A DNA stretch of 64,000 nt from NCBI RefSeq assembly GCF_000265245.1, contig NZ_AJKS02000014.1:21574-85573 (forward strand), given 5' to 3'. This DNA is from Halomonas smyrnensis AAD6 (GTDB taxonomy: Bacteria; Pseudomonadota; Gammaproteobacteria; Pseudomonadales; Halomonadaceae). The translations under genes were made by a program, and so were the position numbers. Of the stretch, positions 38,002 to 49,010 are shown in pieces. Position 1 is the stretch's first letter. Every line of letters starts with the position of its first letter. A model generated the notes under the pieces. It ran no database searches, had not been told where the DNA came from, and saw only the letters and a list, made by a program, of their open reading frames with translations.

Positions 38002-39901
38002 TTGCCGCAACGCCGCGGCGCCCATTCCCTGGCGCCGCACCCGCCGCTGGGCCGTCGCCCTGCTGATCGCCGCCACCACCGCCCTCGGCGTGTGGACCAT
38101 GTTCCGCATCCTCCACGTCGGCGGCCTGACCCCTCTGGAGCTGGCGGTCATGGCGCTGTTCGCGGTGACCTTCGGCTGGATCGCCGTGGCCTTCTGGAGC
38201 GGGCTGATCGGCTTCACCCTGAGCCTCGCCGGCCGCGACCCGCTGAGCCTGGCCAGGGCCGGCTCGCCCCGGCCGCCCGACGACGCCCGCTCGCGCACCG
38301 CCCTGGTGATGCCGATCCACAACGAGGACGTCGAGCGGGTCGCCGCGGGTCTGGAGGCGACCTGCCGGGACCTGCCGCCGATCTCCGAACGCCGGCACAT
38401 CGAGGCCTTCGTGCTCAGCGACAGCACCGACGAGGCCGTGGTGGCCGAGGAGAAGGCCGTCATGGCCGCGCTGCAGCGGCGGCTGGCCGGCCACTGCCGG
38501 CTGCACTACCGCCATCGCGACAGCAACGCCGGCCGCAAGGCCGGCAACCTCGGCGACTTCTGCCAGCGCTGGGGGCAGCGCTACGACTTCATGCTGGTGC
38601 TCGACGCCGACAGCGTGATGAGCGGCGATACCGTGCATGAGCTGATCGCCCAGATGGAGGCCAATCCGCGCCTCGGGCTGCTGCAGACGGTGCCGATCCC
38701 CGTGCGCCAGGACAGCCTGTTCGGCCGTGCCAACCAGTTCGCGGCCGCGGTCTACTCGCCGATGCTGGCCGCCGGCCTGAGCTTCTGGCAGTCCGACGCC
38801 GCCAACTACTTCGGCCACAACGCCATCCTGCGCGTGGCGCCCTTCATTCGGCATGCCGGCCTGCCCGAGCTGCCCGGACGCCCGCCGCTGGGCGGCGACA
38901 TCCTCAGCCACGACTTCGTCGAGGCCGCGCTGCTGCGGCGCGCCGGCTGGGAGGTGCGCATGCGCACCGACCTCGGCGGCAGCTTCGAGGAGATGCCGAG
39001 CCATATCCTCGACTACGCCAAGCGCGACCGCCGCTGGGTCCAGGGCAACCTGCAGCACCTGCGCCTGCTCGGCGCCGGCGGCCTGCACCTGGTCAGCCGG
39101 GTGCACTTCCTGTGCGGCGCCCTGGCCTACCTGTCGTCGCTGATCTGGCTGGCGATCCTCGTGGTCAGCACCGCCGATGCCCTGCTGCGTGCCCTGATCG
39201 CGCCCAACTTCTTCACCTCCGACGCCCAGCTTTTCCCGGACTGGCCGATCGCCCCGCCCAACCTGATCATGCCGCTGCTCGGCGGCACCCTGGCGATGCT
39301 GCTGATGCCCAAGCTGCTGGGTGTCGTGCTGGCCCTGTGCCGGGCGCCGTCCCGCTACGGCGGACGCGGCAGGCTGGTCGCCAGCGCCCTGCTGGAGGCG
39401 CTGTTCGCGATGCTGATCGCGCCGCTGATGATGGTCTTCCACAGCCGCTTCGTGATCGAAGTCTTCAGCGGCCGCACCGTGGCCTGGAACCCCCAGTCAC
39501 GCGAGGGACGCGCCCTGCCCTGGCGCGAGGCGCTGCGCCACACCTGGCCGGGCAGCCTGATCGGCCTCTGCTGGGCGGGCGTGACCTGGTGGGCCACGCC
39601 GACCTTCTTCTGGTGGCTGACGCCGGTGTGGTTAGGGCTGCTGCTGGCCGCGCCGCTGGTGCGCTGGAGCAGCAGCCTGACGATCGGGCGTGGCCTGCGC
39701 CGGCGCGGCCTGCTGCTGGTGCCCGGCGAGACCGCCCCGCCGGCGGTGCTCGAGGCCGAGCCGGCGCCGCTGGATCTCGAGCCCGCCGACGAGCCCGCCG
39801 CCCCCCCGGCCGAGCGGCCCTGCGAGATGCCGATACAGTCCTTCGGCAGCGACTGGGCGCGGTCGGCGAGTGCCGAGGCCCGCGCCGTCCAGGGCGAATG
39901 A
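37988..39901 (+). CDS. opgH: Glucans biosynthesis glucosyltransferase OpgH/MdoH
   Basis: The 637-aa inner-membrane GT2 enzyme polymerises the glucan backbone. VLSDSTDEAV, LVLDADSVMSG (metal-binding DxD) and KRDRRWVQGNLQHL (QxxRW region) are the expected GT2 motifs, with membrane helices both before and after the catalytic domain. It is shorter at the N-terminus than E. coli OpgH (847 aa). The start is either 37988 or 37973; both are inside opgG. The C-terminal tail (PADEPAAPPAERP) is Pro/Ala-rich. Confidence 0.94.
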   Translation: MSAADCRNAAAPIPWRRTRRWAVALLIAATTALGVWTMFRILHVGGLTPLELAVMALFAVTFGWIAVAFWSGLIGFTLSLAGRDPLSLARAGSPRPPDDARSRTALVMPIHNEDVERVAAGLEATCRDLPPISERRHIEAFVLSDSTDEAVVAEEKAVMAALQRRLAGHCRLHYRHRDSNAGRKAGNLGDFCQRWGQRYDFMLVLDADSVMSGDTVHELIAQMEANPRLGLLQTVPIPVRQDSLFGRANQFAAAVYSPMLAAGLSFWQSDAANYFGHNAILRVAPFIRHAGLPELPGRPPLGGDILSHDFVEAALLRRAGWEVRMRTDLGGSFEEMPSHILDYAKRDRRWVQGNLQHLRLLGAGGLHLVSRVHFLCGALAYLSSLIWLAILVVSTADALLRALIAPNFFTSDAQLFPDWPIAPPNLIMPLLGGTLAMLLMPKLLGVVLALCRAPSRYGGRGRLVASALLEALFAMLIAPLMMVFHSRFVIEVFSGRTVAWNPQSREGRALPWREALRHTWPGSLIGLCWAGVTWWATPTFFWWLTPVWLGLLLAAPLVRWSSSLTIGRGLRRRGLLLVPGETAPPAVLEAEPAPLDLEPADEPAAPPAERPCEMPIQSFGSDWARSASAEARAVQGE

Positions 39902-39981
39902 CCGTCACGCTGCCGTCGCACGGTGGCCGGGGCGACGACAGGGATGTTCGTCGCCCGCCAAGCTGCTAGACTCGGCCCATT

Positions 39982-40129
39982 CGCTTGACGGGGTGCCGGT
40001 GGAACCGGCTGAGATGGCGCAGGCTCGCGCTCGACAACGCTCGAGACAGCCCCCAGCGCTGGTCCCGTGGAACCTGATCCGGGTGGGTGTGGCAGACGCC
40101 GCACGTGAACCGGCGTAGGGAATCAGGCG
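39982..40129 (+). promoter_or_regulatory. TPP riboswitch upstream of tenA
   Basis: The P1 helix pairs CGCTTGA (39982-39988) with TCAGGCG (40123-40129). Conserved blocks of the thi-box are present in order: GGGGTGCC, CTGAGA, GAACCTGATC and GCGTAGGGAA. The region between CTGAGA and GAACCTG is longer than minimal, so the P3 arm is extended. A GC-rich pairing region follows before tenA and may be the expression platform. Confidence 0.93.
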
Positions 40130-40229
40130 GCGGGCCGGCGCGCCCTCCTTGCGCCCGGCGCTCCCTCCCCGCTTCCGCTACGCCCGTGCGCACCCTCCGG
40201 CATTCGCTCGCATCGGAATCGGAGGCAAG

Positions 40230-40898
40230 ATGGACCGTCGCTTCAGTGATCTCACCGCCGCCTGCCAGGCCGACTGGCGCGCCTACACCGAGCACGACTT
40301 CGTCCGCGCCCTGGGCGCCGGCACGCTGGAGGCGGACGCCTTCCGCCACTACCTGCAACAGGACTACCTGTTCCTGATCCACTTCGCCCGCGCCTACGCC
40401 CTAGCCGCCTACAAGAGCCGCGACCTGGACGAGCTGCGCCAGGCCTTCGACGGCCTGAAGACCATCCTCGACGTCGAGCTGGACCTGCACCGCGGCTTCT
40501 GTCGCGACTGGGGCATCGGCGAGGACGACCTGGCGGCGCTGCCCGAGGCCCGCGCTACCCTGGCCTACACCCGCTTCGTGCTCGACGCCGGCAGCCGCGG
40601 CGACCTGCTCGACCTGCGCGTGGCGCTGGCCCCCTGCCTGGTGGGCTACGGCGAGATCGCCAACTGGCTTCGGGCCCAGCCGTTCACCGTGCGCGGCGAC
40701 GCCAACCCCTATGACGCCTGGATCGCCATGTACCAGGGCGACGAGTTCCAGAGCGCCATGCAGGCCGAGATCGCCTGGCTGGACGCGCGCCTGGCCGAGG
40801 TGACGCCGGCACGCTTCGACCAGCTGGCGCGGCTGTTCCGCGACGCCACCCGGCTGGAGATCGACTTCTGGCAGATGGGGCTGGATCGCGCGGACTGA
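40230..40898 (+). CDS. tenA: Thiaminase II / aminopyrimidine aminohydrolase TenA
   Basis: The 222-aa helical protein hydrolyses thiamin or its degraded pyrimidine to recover HMP. Cys136 in LAPCLVGYGEI is the expected nucleophile (B. subtilis Cys135), and EIDFWQMGLD near the C-terminus carries the catalytic Glu. GGAGG precedes the ATG at 40230, and a longer in-frame extension is discarded. It is controlled by the TPP riboswitch directly upstream. Confidence 0.94.
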   Translation: MDRRFSDLTAACQADWRAYTEHDFVRALGAGTLEADAFRHYLQQDYLFLIHFARAYALAAYKSRDLDELRQAFDGLKTILDVELDLHRGFCRDWGIGEDDLAALPEARATLAYTRFVLDAGSRGDLLDLRVALAPCLVGYGEIANWLRAQPFTVRGDANPYDAWIAMYQGDEFQSAMQAEIAWLDARLAEVTPARFDQLARLFRDATRLEIDFWQMGLDRAD

Positions 40899-40915
40899 GC
40901 TCCATCTACTGACTG

Positions 40916-41026
40916 CCGAGCTTTTCCGGCGACAAGACGACGCGAGGCGCTGTGAACCCATCCCTGGGCGCTAACTTTTGCCATCCATGGCAAAAACCCT
41001 CGCTTTGTCTTGTCCCCGGCGCTCGG
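40916..41026. repeat. REP-like palindromic element
   Basis: About 30-nt imperfect inverted arms (40916-40945 and 40998-41026, beginning CCGAGC and ending GCTCGG) enclose a centre that itself contains a CCCA/TGGG hairpin and a perfect 9-bp palindrome (TTTTGCCAT-CC-ATGGCAAAA, 40976-40995). It starts 18 nt after the tenA stop. The structure suits a multi-stem REP/BIME or a non-autonomous element. No open frame is inside. Confidence 0.65.
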
Positions 41027-41044
41027 CTAGCACCGCGCCGGCTC

Positions 41045-41070
41045 GGCCCTTGGCCCTTGGCCCTTGGCCC
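41045..41070 (+). repeat. Heptanucleotide microsatellite
   Basis: GGCCCTT occurs three times in a row plus GGCCC (41045-41070). It is immediately downstream of the REP-like element and about 70 nt before the thiC riboswitch. Confidence 0.85.
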
Positions 41071-41114
41071 ACGATAGAGAGGAAGTAGGTAGGAAGAAGA
41101 AAGGCAATGACACG

Positions 41115-41132
41115 GCCCGCCTAAGGGCGGGC
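41115..41132 (+). other. Short hairpin just upstream of the thiC riboswitch
   Basis: GCCCGCC (41115-41121) and GGCGGGC (41126-41132) form a 7-bp stem 8 nt before the aptamer. No T run follows, so it may simply be a leader structure. Confidence 0.4.
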
Positions 41133-41139
41133 ATCACCA

Positions 41140-43264
<2,125 letters not shown>

Positions 43265-43287
43265 GGTCTGACCTCGCGCCTTGATGC

Positions 43288-43324
43288 AGAACGCCGCGCC
43301 GGCAATCAGCCGGCGCGGCGTTCT
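43288..43324. terminator. Terminator between thiC and zntA
   Basis: A 16-bp perfect inverted repeat (43288-43303 with 43309-43324, 5-nt loop) begins 23 nt after the thiC stop, with AGAA/TTCT ends. It sits between convergent genes and probably serves both. Confidence 0.85.
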
Positions 43325-43343
43325 TGTAGGCCGCCAGTCTGGT

Positions 43344-45647
43344 TCAGCTTGCCGCGGGCGAGACGGCAACCGCCACGTCGTCTTCCGTCGAGTCACGACC
43401 GCCCGGCGCAAAACCGAGCAGCCGCAGGGCATTGAGCGTGACCAGCACGGTGGCGCCGGTATCGGCCAGGATCGCCAGCCACAGCCCGGTGATGCCGAGC
43501 AGGGTGGTGACCAAGAACAGCCCCTTCAGCCCCAGGGCGATGGCGATGTTCTGGCGGATGTTGGCCATGGTCGCCCGCGCCAGGCGGATCAGCGCCGCCG
43601 CGTCGCCCACCCGGTTGCGCAGCAGGGCCCCGTCGGCGGTCTCCAGCGCCACGTCCGTCCCGGAGCCCATGGCCACGCCCACCTGGGCGCTGGCCAGCGC
43701 CGGGGCGTCGTTGATGCCGTCGCCGATCATCATCACCCGCTCACGCCGGGCCAGCTCGCGGATCGCCTCCACCTTGCCCTCCGGCAGCAGCTCGGCGCGA
43801 CGCTCGATGCCGAGGCGCCCGGCAATGGCCGCGGCGGTGCGATCGTTGTCGCCGGTCAGCATCACCGAGCGCACGCCCAGCGCCGACAGCGCCTCCACGC
43901 CGGCCATGGCATCACGCCGCGGCTCGTCGCGCAGGGCGATCGCCCCCACCGCCACGCCGTCCTCGACCGCCACGATCACCGTCTTGCCCTCGGCCTCGAG
44001 GGCCTCGAGTCGCTCTGCCAGCCCCTCGGCCAGCGTGCCGCGTTCGGCCGCGTGGCGCGGCGCGCCGACGAAGGCCCGGCGGCCCTCGATCAGCGCCTCG
44101 ACGCCCTGCCCGGGCACCGCCCGCGCCTCGGTGGCGATCCCGGGCGCGACGCCGAGTGACTCCGCGTGCTCGAGCACCGCCAGCGCCAGCGGATGGCTGG
44201 CGTCACGCTCGAGGCTCGCCGCCAGGGCGATCACGCCTTGCGCCGTCACTTCATCGCCTGCCGGGACCACGTCGGTCACCCGCGGCCGGCCCTCGGTCAG
44301 GGTGCCGGTCTTGTCGAAGGCCACCGCCTCGGTGTGGGCCGCGGCTTCCATCACCGCCCCGCCCTTGAGCAGCAGCCCGTGACGCGCGCCGCTGGAAAGC
44401 GACGAGGCGATCGACGCCGGCACCGAGATCACCAGCGCGCAGGGGCAGCCGATCAGCAGCAGCGCCAGGGCGCGATAGGTCCACTCGCCCCAGGCGCCGC
44501 CCAGCGCCAGCGGCGGCACCACGGCCACCAGCACGGCCAGGCCGACCACCGCCGGCATGTAGACGCGGCTGAAGCGGTCGATGAAGCGCTCGGTGGGCGC
44601 CCGCGCCTCCTGGGCCTCCTCCACCAGCCGGATGATGCGCGCGATGGTGTTGTCCTCCTGGGGCCGGGACACGCGCAGCCGCAGCACGGCATCGTGATTG
44701 ATCGAGCCGGCGAACACCTCGTCGCCCTCGCCCCTGGCCCGCGGCACCGACTCGCCGGTCACCGGCGACTCGTCGATCGACGAGCGGCCCGCGAGGATGG
44801 TGCCGTCGGCGGGAATCCGGTCCCCGGGGCGCACCACCACCACCTGGCCGACCGACAGCCGGGACGCATCCACCGTGCGGGTCTCGCCGCCGGCGGTTTC
44901 GAGCCGCGCCTCCCCGGGCACCAGATCGGCCAGCGCGCGGATGCCCGAGCGGGCCCGGTCGGCCGCCACGCCCTCGAGGATCTCGCCAACCGCGAACAAC
45001 AGCACCACCATGGCCGCCTCCTCGGCGGCGCCGATGAACAGCGCACCGACGGCGGCCAGGGTCATCAGCATCTCGATGGTGAACGGCATGCCGAGCCGCG
45101 CCGCCGTCACCGCACGGCGGGCGACCGGCACCAGCCCGATCAGGCAGGCCGCGAGGAAGGCCCAGTGGGCAAGCTCCGCGCCGACGCTGAAGCGCAGCAG
45201 CGTGGCCACGCCCAACGCCGCCCCGGTGGCCAGCACCTGGCGCCCCTTGCCGGTGGCATACCAGCGCCGGGGAGCCGGGGCGCCGGCCGCCGGCGAGGAC
45301 GCATCACCATGATCACGCGCCTGGTGCTGATCGGGGTTGTTCCCGGCACAGCAGCCCGCCTCCGCCGGAGCCTCGGCAACGCCCCCCGCCGCTGGGGTCT
45401 GACGACGCACGCCATAGCCCAGCCGTTCGACCAGCGATTCCACGGCCTCGGGCGCCGTACGGCCGACATCCAGATCGAGGGCCAGCGAGCCCTGCATGAC
45501 CGAGACCCGCACGTCTTCCACGCCCTCCAGACGCTCCAGGGCGCCGCGGATCTTGCCGGCGCAGCTCGGACAGTCCATGCCCTCCACGCGCCACCGATGT
45601 TGCCGGGACGCCTCCTTCTCGGCTTCCTGCACGGCGTCTTGCGCCAT
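43344..45647 (-). CDS. zntA: Zn2+/Cd2+/Pb2+ P-type ATPase
   Basis: This 767-aa P1B-type ATPase exports divalent soft metals. An N-terminal HMA domain (GMDCPSC, Cys26/Cys29), the TM CPC motif (Cys401-Pro-Cys403), the phosphorylation DKTGT (Asp445) and GDGINDAPAL hinge are in order. The C-terminal TM segment LAILADTGATVLVTLNALRLL carries the Asp typical of ZntA. A Gly/Asp/His stretch after the HMA domain may add metal contacts. The ATG at 45647 is preferred (GGAGGTCAGG upstream). No merR gene is visible nearby. Confidence 0.95.
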   Translation of the reverse strand: MAQDAVQEAEKEASRQHRWRVEGMDCPSCAGKIRGALERLEGVEDVRVSVMQGSLALDLDVGRTAPEAVESLVERLGYGVRRQTPAAGGVAEAPAEAGCCAGNNPDQHQARDHGDASSPAAGAPAPRRWYATGKGRQVLATGAALGVATLLRFSVGAELAHWAFLAACLIGLVPVARRAVTAARLGMPFTIEMLMTLAAVGALFIGAAEEAAMVVLLFAVGEILEGVAADRARSGIRALADLVPGEARLETAGGETRTVDASRLSVGQVVVVRPGDRIPADGTILAGRSSIDESPVTGESVPRARGEGDEVFAGSINHDAVLRLRVSRPQEDNTIARIIRLVEEAQEARAPTERFIDRFSRVYMPAVVGLAVLVAVVPPLALGGAWGEWTYRALALLLIGCPCALVISVPASIASSLSSGARHGLLLKGGAVMEAAAHTEAVAFDKTGTLTEGRPRVTDVVPAGDEVTAQGVIALAASLERDASHPLALAVLEHAESLGVAPGIATEARAVPGQGVEALIEGRRAFVGAPRHAAERGTLAEGLAERLEALEAEGKTVIVAVEDGVAVGAIALRDEPRRDAMAGVEALSALGVRSVMLTGDNDRTAAAIAGRLGIERRAELLPEGKVEAIRELARRERVMMIGDGINDAPALASAQVGVAMGSGTDVALETADGALLRNRVGDAAALIRLARATMANIRQNIAIALGLKGLFLVTTLLGITGLWLAILADTGATVLVTLNALRLLGFAPGGRDSTEDDVAVAVSPAAS

Positions 45648-45684
45648 CCTGACCTCCTGGGGCCCGTCATCGAAACAGGGCATC

Positions 45685-45715
45685 AGCCTAGAGCCTGTAG
45701 CCGCTATAGACTCAA
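45685..45715 (-). promoter_or_regulatory. MerR-family (ZntR/CadR-type) promoter of zntA
   Basis: On the minus strand TTGAGT (45715-45710) and TAGGCT (45690-45685) are separated by 19 bp, longer than the normal 17. The spacer region holds the near-palindrome AGTCTATAGC-G-GCTACAGGCT (8 of 10 pairs). This long-spacer dyad is the signature of MerR-type activation and resembles CadR/PbrR sites. Confidence 0.85.
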
Positions 45716-45929
45716 GAGGTACATTGGCCTTCACGGAGGGTGCCCGCGACACGCCGGAGAGAAGCTCCTGCGCCAGGCAAGGCGTCGGGAGCCACGAGGG
45801 GGTATTCATGTTTCTTCGTTAGGCCGGCCCCGCTCGACGTCTTGTCGCCGAGGCGCACCTGGTCCGCTATGTTCACAGGTGGCACGGCATCTGCATGTTC
45901 AGGAAAACCCCCACAAGAGGCGATCGCCC

Positions 45930-47708
45930 ATGCCGGAACCTTCCCTCTCGACGCCGCTGGCCGCCGGCGCCTTCCGCGAACGGGCCCACCGCCATCTGAC
46001 GATGCTCTACGGCCCTCGCGCCGACGAGGTGCTGCGCCGGCTGCTCACCCTCCTGGCGCATCAGGCCCCCATGACGCCCCCGGATGGGGAGGCGCCGCCC
46101 GCCCGGCCGCTGTGGAGCGAACGCGACCAGTGGCTGATCGCCTACGGCGACAGCCTGATCGACGGCGAGCAGGCGCCCCTCGACGTGCTCGACGACTTCG
46201 TCATCGGGCGCCTCGGGGAGACCTTCAGCGGCGTGCACCTGCTGCCCTTCTTTCCCTGGAGCAGCGACGACGGCTTCTCGGTCATCCACTACCGCGAGGT
46301 CGACCCGCAGCTGGGCGACTGGCCCCAGGTGAGGCGCCTGTCCAGCCGCCTCGACCTCGGGGTCGACCTGGTGCTCAACCACGTGTCCCGCGAGTCGCTG
46401 TGGTTCGCCGACTACCTCGGCGGCAACCTGCCCGGGCGCGACTACTTCATCGAGATGGACCCCGACACCGATCTCTCGGCGGTGGTGCGGCCACGCAGCT
46501 CACCGCTGCTGGTCAAGGTGCCGACGCGCCGCGGCCCCCGCCACCTGTGGGCGACCTTCTCCGAGGATCAGATCGACCTGAACTTCGCCAATCCCGATGT
46601 GCTGCTGGAGTTCGTCGGCATCCTGCTGTTCTACCTCTGCCAGGGCGCGCGGGTGATCCGCCTGGACGCCATCGCCTACCTGTGGAAGAAGGTCGGTACC
46701 TCCTGCATCCACCTGCCGGAGACCCACGAAGTGGTGCGGCTCTTGCGCGCCATCGTCGATCACGTGGCACCGGGCACGCTGATCCTCACCGAGACCAACG
46801 TGCCCCACCGCGAGAACATCAGCTACTTTGGTCTTGAACGTCTCGAAAAAGACGGCACGGCGCCGGACGAGGCCCACCTGGTCTATCAGTTCCCGCTGCC
46901 GCCGCTGCTGCTGCACACCTTCACCAGCGGCGAGGCCGGCACCCTGGCGGCCTGGCTGCGCAGCCTGCCCGAGCTGCCACCGGGCTGCAGCTTCCTCAAC
47001 TTCACCGCCAGCCACGACGGCATCGGCGTGCGCCCGCTGGAGGGCTGGCTGCCCCACCACGAGGTCGAGGCGCTGCTCGAGCTGATGCACCGCTTCGGCG
47101 GCTTCGTCAGCATGCGCACCAAGGACGACGGCGAGGACTCGCCCTACGAGATCAACATCACCTGGTTCGACGCCATGAAGGGCACGCGCCGCGGCGCCGA
47201 CCCCTGGCAGATGCCGCGCTTCCTGTGCAGCCAGCAGCTGATGCTCGGCCTGCGCGGCATCCCCGCGCTCTATCTGCACGCCCTGACCGGCACCCTCAAC
47301 GACATCGAGGGCATGGAGCGCAGCGGCCGGCTGCGCTCGATCAACCGCCATCGCTGGGATCGCGGCGCCCTGGAGCGACTGCTCGACAGCCCGCACACCT
47401 CGACCCACCAGGCCTTCACGGCCCTGACGCGGCTGCTCGAGGTGCGCCGCGACGAGCCCTGCTTCCACCCGGACGTGGCCCAGCGGGTGATCGAGACGCC
47501 GGCCACGCTGCTGGTGGTCGAGCGCGGCCCGCTGCCCGACGGGCGCCGCCTGCTGGCGATCCACAACGTCACCGACCGCCCCCAGCCGCTGGCGCTCGAG
47601 CCGCTCGGCGAAGGCGAGTGGCGCGACCGGATCGGCGGCGAGGCGTGGCAGGCCGACGATGCCCTGCCGCCCTACGGCGCCCTGTGGCTGGTCAACATTG
47701 GCGGGTAA
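45930..47708 (+). CDS. GH13_18 phosphorylase, likely glucosylglycerate phosphorylase
   Basis: A 592-aa alpha-amylase-superfamily enzyme of the sucrose-phosphorylase subgroup. RLDAIAYLWKK places the nucleophile at Asp246, LTETNVPHREN gives the acid/base Glu288, and ASHDGIGVRPLEG contains the third carboxylate (Asp363). Several GH13_18 members act on glucosylglycerate. The convergent neighbours are gpgS and gpgP, so glucosylglycerate is the most likely substrate here, although sucrose or related glucosides cannot be ruled out. The ATG at 45930 has AGAGG about 10 nt upstream; the open frame continues antisense to zntA but that part is not coding. Confidence 0.85.
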   Translation: MPEPSLSTPLAAGAFRERAHRHLTMLYGPRADEVLRRLLTLLAHQAPMTPPDGEAPPARPLWSERDQWLIAYGDSLIDGEQAPLDVLDDFVIGRLGETFSGVHLLPFFPWSSDDGFSVIHYREVDPQLGDWPQVRRLSSRLDLGVDLVLNHVSRESLWFADYLGGNLPGRDYFIEMDPDTDLSAVVRPRSSPLLVKVPTRRGPRHLWATFSEDQIDLNFANPDVLLEFVGILLFYLCQGARVIRLDAIAYLWKKVGTSCIHLPETHEVVRLLRAIVDHVAPGTLILTETNVPHRENISYFGLERLEKDGTAPDEAHLVYQFPLPPLLLHTFTSGEAGTLAAWLRSLPELPPGCSFLNFTASHDGIGVRPLEGWLPHHEVEALLELMHRFGGFVSMRTKDDGEDSPYEINITWFDAMKGTRRGADPWQMPRFLCSQQLMLGLRGIPALYLHALTGTLNDIEGMERSGRLRSINRHRWDRGALERLLDSPHTSTHQAFTALTRLLEVRRDEPCFHPDVAQRVIETPATLLVVERGPLPDGRRLLAIHNVTDRPQPLALEPLGEGEWRDRIGGEAWQADDALPPYGALWLVNIGG

Positions 47709-47740
47709 AGCCGTCGTCAGCGGGAAAAAGGCGTAACGAA

Positions 47741-47773
47741 CACCGCCCCCATGGGCAATGCCTGGGGGCGGTG
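47741..47773. terminator. Hairpin between the phosphorylase and gpgS
   Basis: An 11-bp stem (47741-47751 with 47763-47773, 11-nt loop) sits between the convergent genes, with no T run. Probable bidirectional terminator or stabilising hairpin. Confidence 0.6.
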
Positions 47774-47795
47774 CTGGTGGCGGCAGGCGGCGGGG

Positions 47796-49010
47796 TCAGA
47801 CGGCGTTGTCGGCCTCCACCACCTCGGCCATGCGCGGCAGCAGGTCGGGAATGGCCGCCCGCACCCGGTTCCAGCTGGGGATGAAGGGCCGCTCGCCGGG
47901 ATTGTCGAGGAACACGCCGCCGGCCTCGAGCAGGTTGGTGGCGAACAGCTCCACCGCCCGCTCCTCGCTGTGTCGGTCGAGGCTCAGGCCGTTCATCCGC
48001 GCGTCGTGGTCGTAGGCCTCGATCAGGTCCAGCGCCATGCGGTAGTAGGTGGCCTTGAGGGTGCGGAAGCCCTCGGCGCTGAAGGTCACGCCCTGGGTCG
48101 CCAGCTTGCGGTAGAGCGCCTTGGCGATGTCCAGGCTCATGCGGTTGAGTCCGCCGGAGGCGTCCTCCTCGGAGACCGGCTGGTGCTTGTGGTCGTAGCT
48201 GTCGGCCAGATCCACCTGGCACAGCCGGCGGGTGGAGTAGTTGCGATGCACCTCGGAGAGCACGCCGATCTCGAGCCCCCAGTCGGCGGGGATGCGGATG
48301 CCGTCGAGCACCTCGGTGCGCATGGCGAACTCGCCGGAAAGCGCATAGCGATAGCAGTCGAGGTACTCGAGGTACGGCAGCGGCCCGAACATCTGCTTGA
48401 GCGCGCGCAGCAGCGGCGTGACCATCAGCCGCGAGACCCGGCCGTTGAGGCGGCCGTCGGCGATGCGCGGGTAGTAGCCCTTGCAGAACTCGTAGTTGAA
48501 GTAGGGATGCGCGACCGGATAGAACAGCCGCGCCAGCATGCCGCGATCGTAGGTGAGGATGTCGCAGTCGTGCAGCGCCACCGCCTCGCTGCGCCCGGAG
48601 GCCTGCACGTAGCCGGCGCAGTACCAGACGTTGCGCCCCTTGCCCGGCTGCTGGGGCGCGAGGCCCTGCGCTTCCAGCTCGGCGTCCAGCGCGCGCAGGC
48701 CCGGGCCGTCGTTCCACAGGATGCGATGACGCTGGGGCAGCCGCGCGAAGAACTCGCGGGCCCTGCCGAACTGGGCGTGGTCGGCCCGGTCGAGGCCGAT
48801 CACGATCTCCGAGAGATAGGGCACCTGGGCCAGCTCGTCGACGATGTGCGAGAGCGCCGGCCCCTCCAGCTCGGAGTACAGCGACGGCAGGATCAGGCTC
48901 ATCGGCCGCTGCGCCGAGAAGCGCACCAGGTCGGCCTCGAGGTCCTCGACCGGCCGGCGAGTGAGATTGTGAAAATCGGTGATGATGCCGTTCTGATGGA
49001 AATCACTCAT
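47796..49010 (-). CDS. gpgS: Glucosyl-3-phosphoglycerate synthase (GT81)
   Basis: A 404-aa GT-A-fold glycosyltransferase that condenses NDP-glucose and 3-phosphoglycerate. The DxD-type HDCDIL (Asp148, Asp150) binds metal, and LPSLYSELEGPAL and GKGRNVWYCAGY match the GpgS pattern. PADWGLEIGVLSEV is another hallmark. The ATG (GGGGAG upstream) overlaps the gpgP stop (ATGA), so they are coupled. Glucosylglycerate made by the pair is a known compatible solute under salt or nitrogen stress. Confidence 0.93.
   Translation of the reverse strand: MSDFHQNGIITDFHNLTRRPVEDLEADLVRFSAQRPMSLILPSLYSELEGPALSHIVDELAQVPYLSEIVIGLDRADHAQFGRAREFFARLPQRHRILWNDGPGLRALDAELEAQGLAPQQPGKGRNVWYCAGYVQASGRSEAVALHDCDILTYDRGMLARLFYPVAHPYFNYEFCKGYYPRIADGRLNGRVSRLMVTPLLRALKQMFGPLPYLEYLDCYRYALSGEFAMRTEVLDGIRIPADWGLEIGVLSEVHRNYSTRRLCQVDLADSYDHKHQPVSEEDASGGLNRMSLDIAKALYRKLATQGVTFSAEGFRTLKATYYRMALDLIEAYDHDARMNGLSLDRHSEERAVELFATNLLEAGGVFLDNPGERPFIPSWNRVRAAIPDLLPRMAEVVEADNAV

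Noticed and set aside
40976..40995. Simple rho-independent terminator for tenA
   Set aside because: The palindrome has A/T-rich ends but is followed on the plus strand by A residues rather than T residues, and is nested in a larger repeat structure.
44166..45929. In-frame N-terminal extension of the GH13_18 gene running antisense to zntA
   Set aside because: The extension has no family similarity and no ribosome site. GH13 homology starts just after the ATG at 45930.
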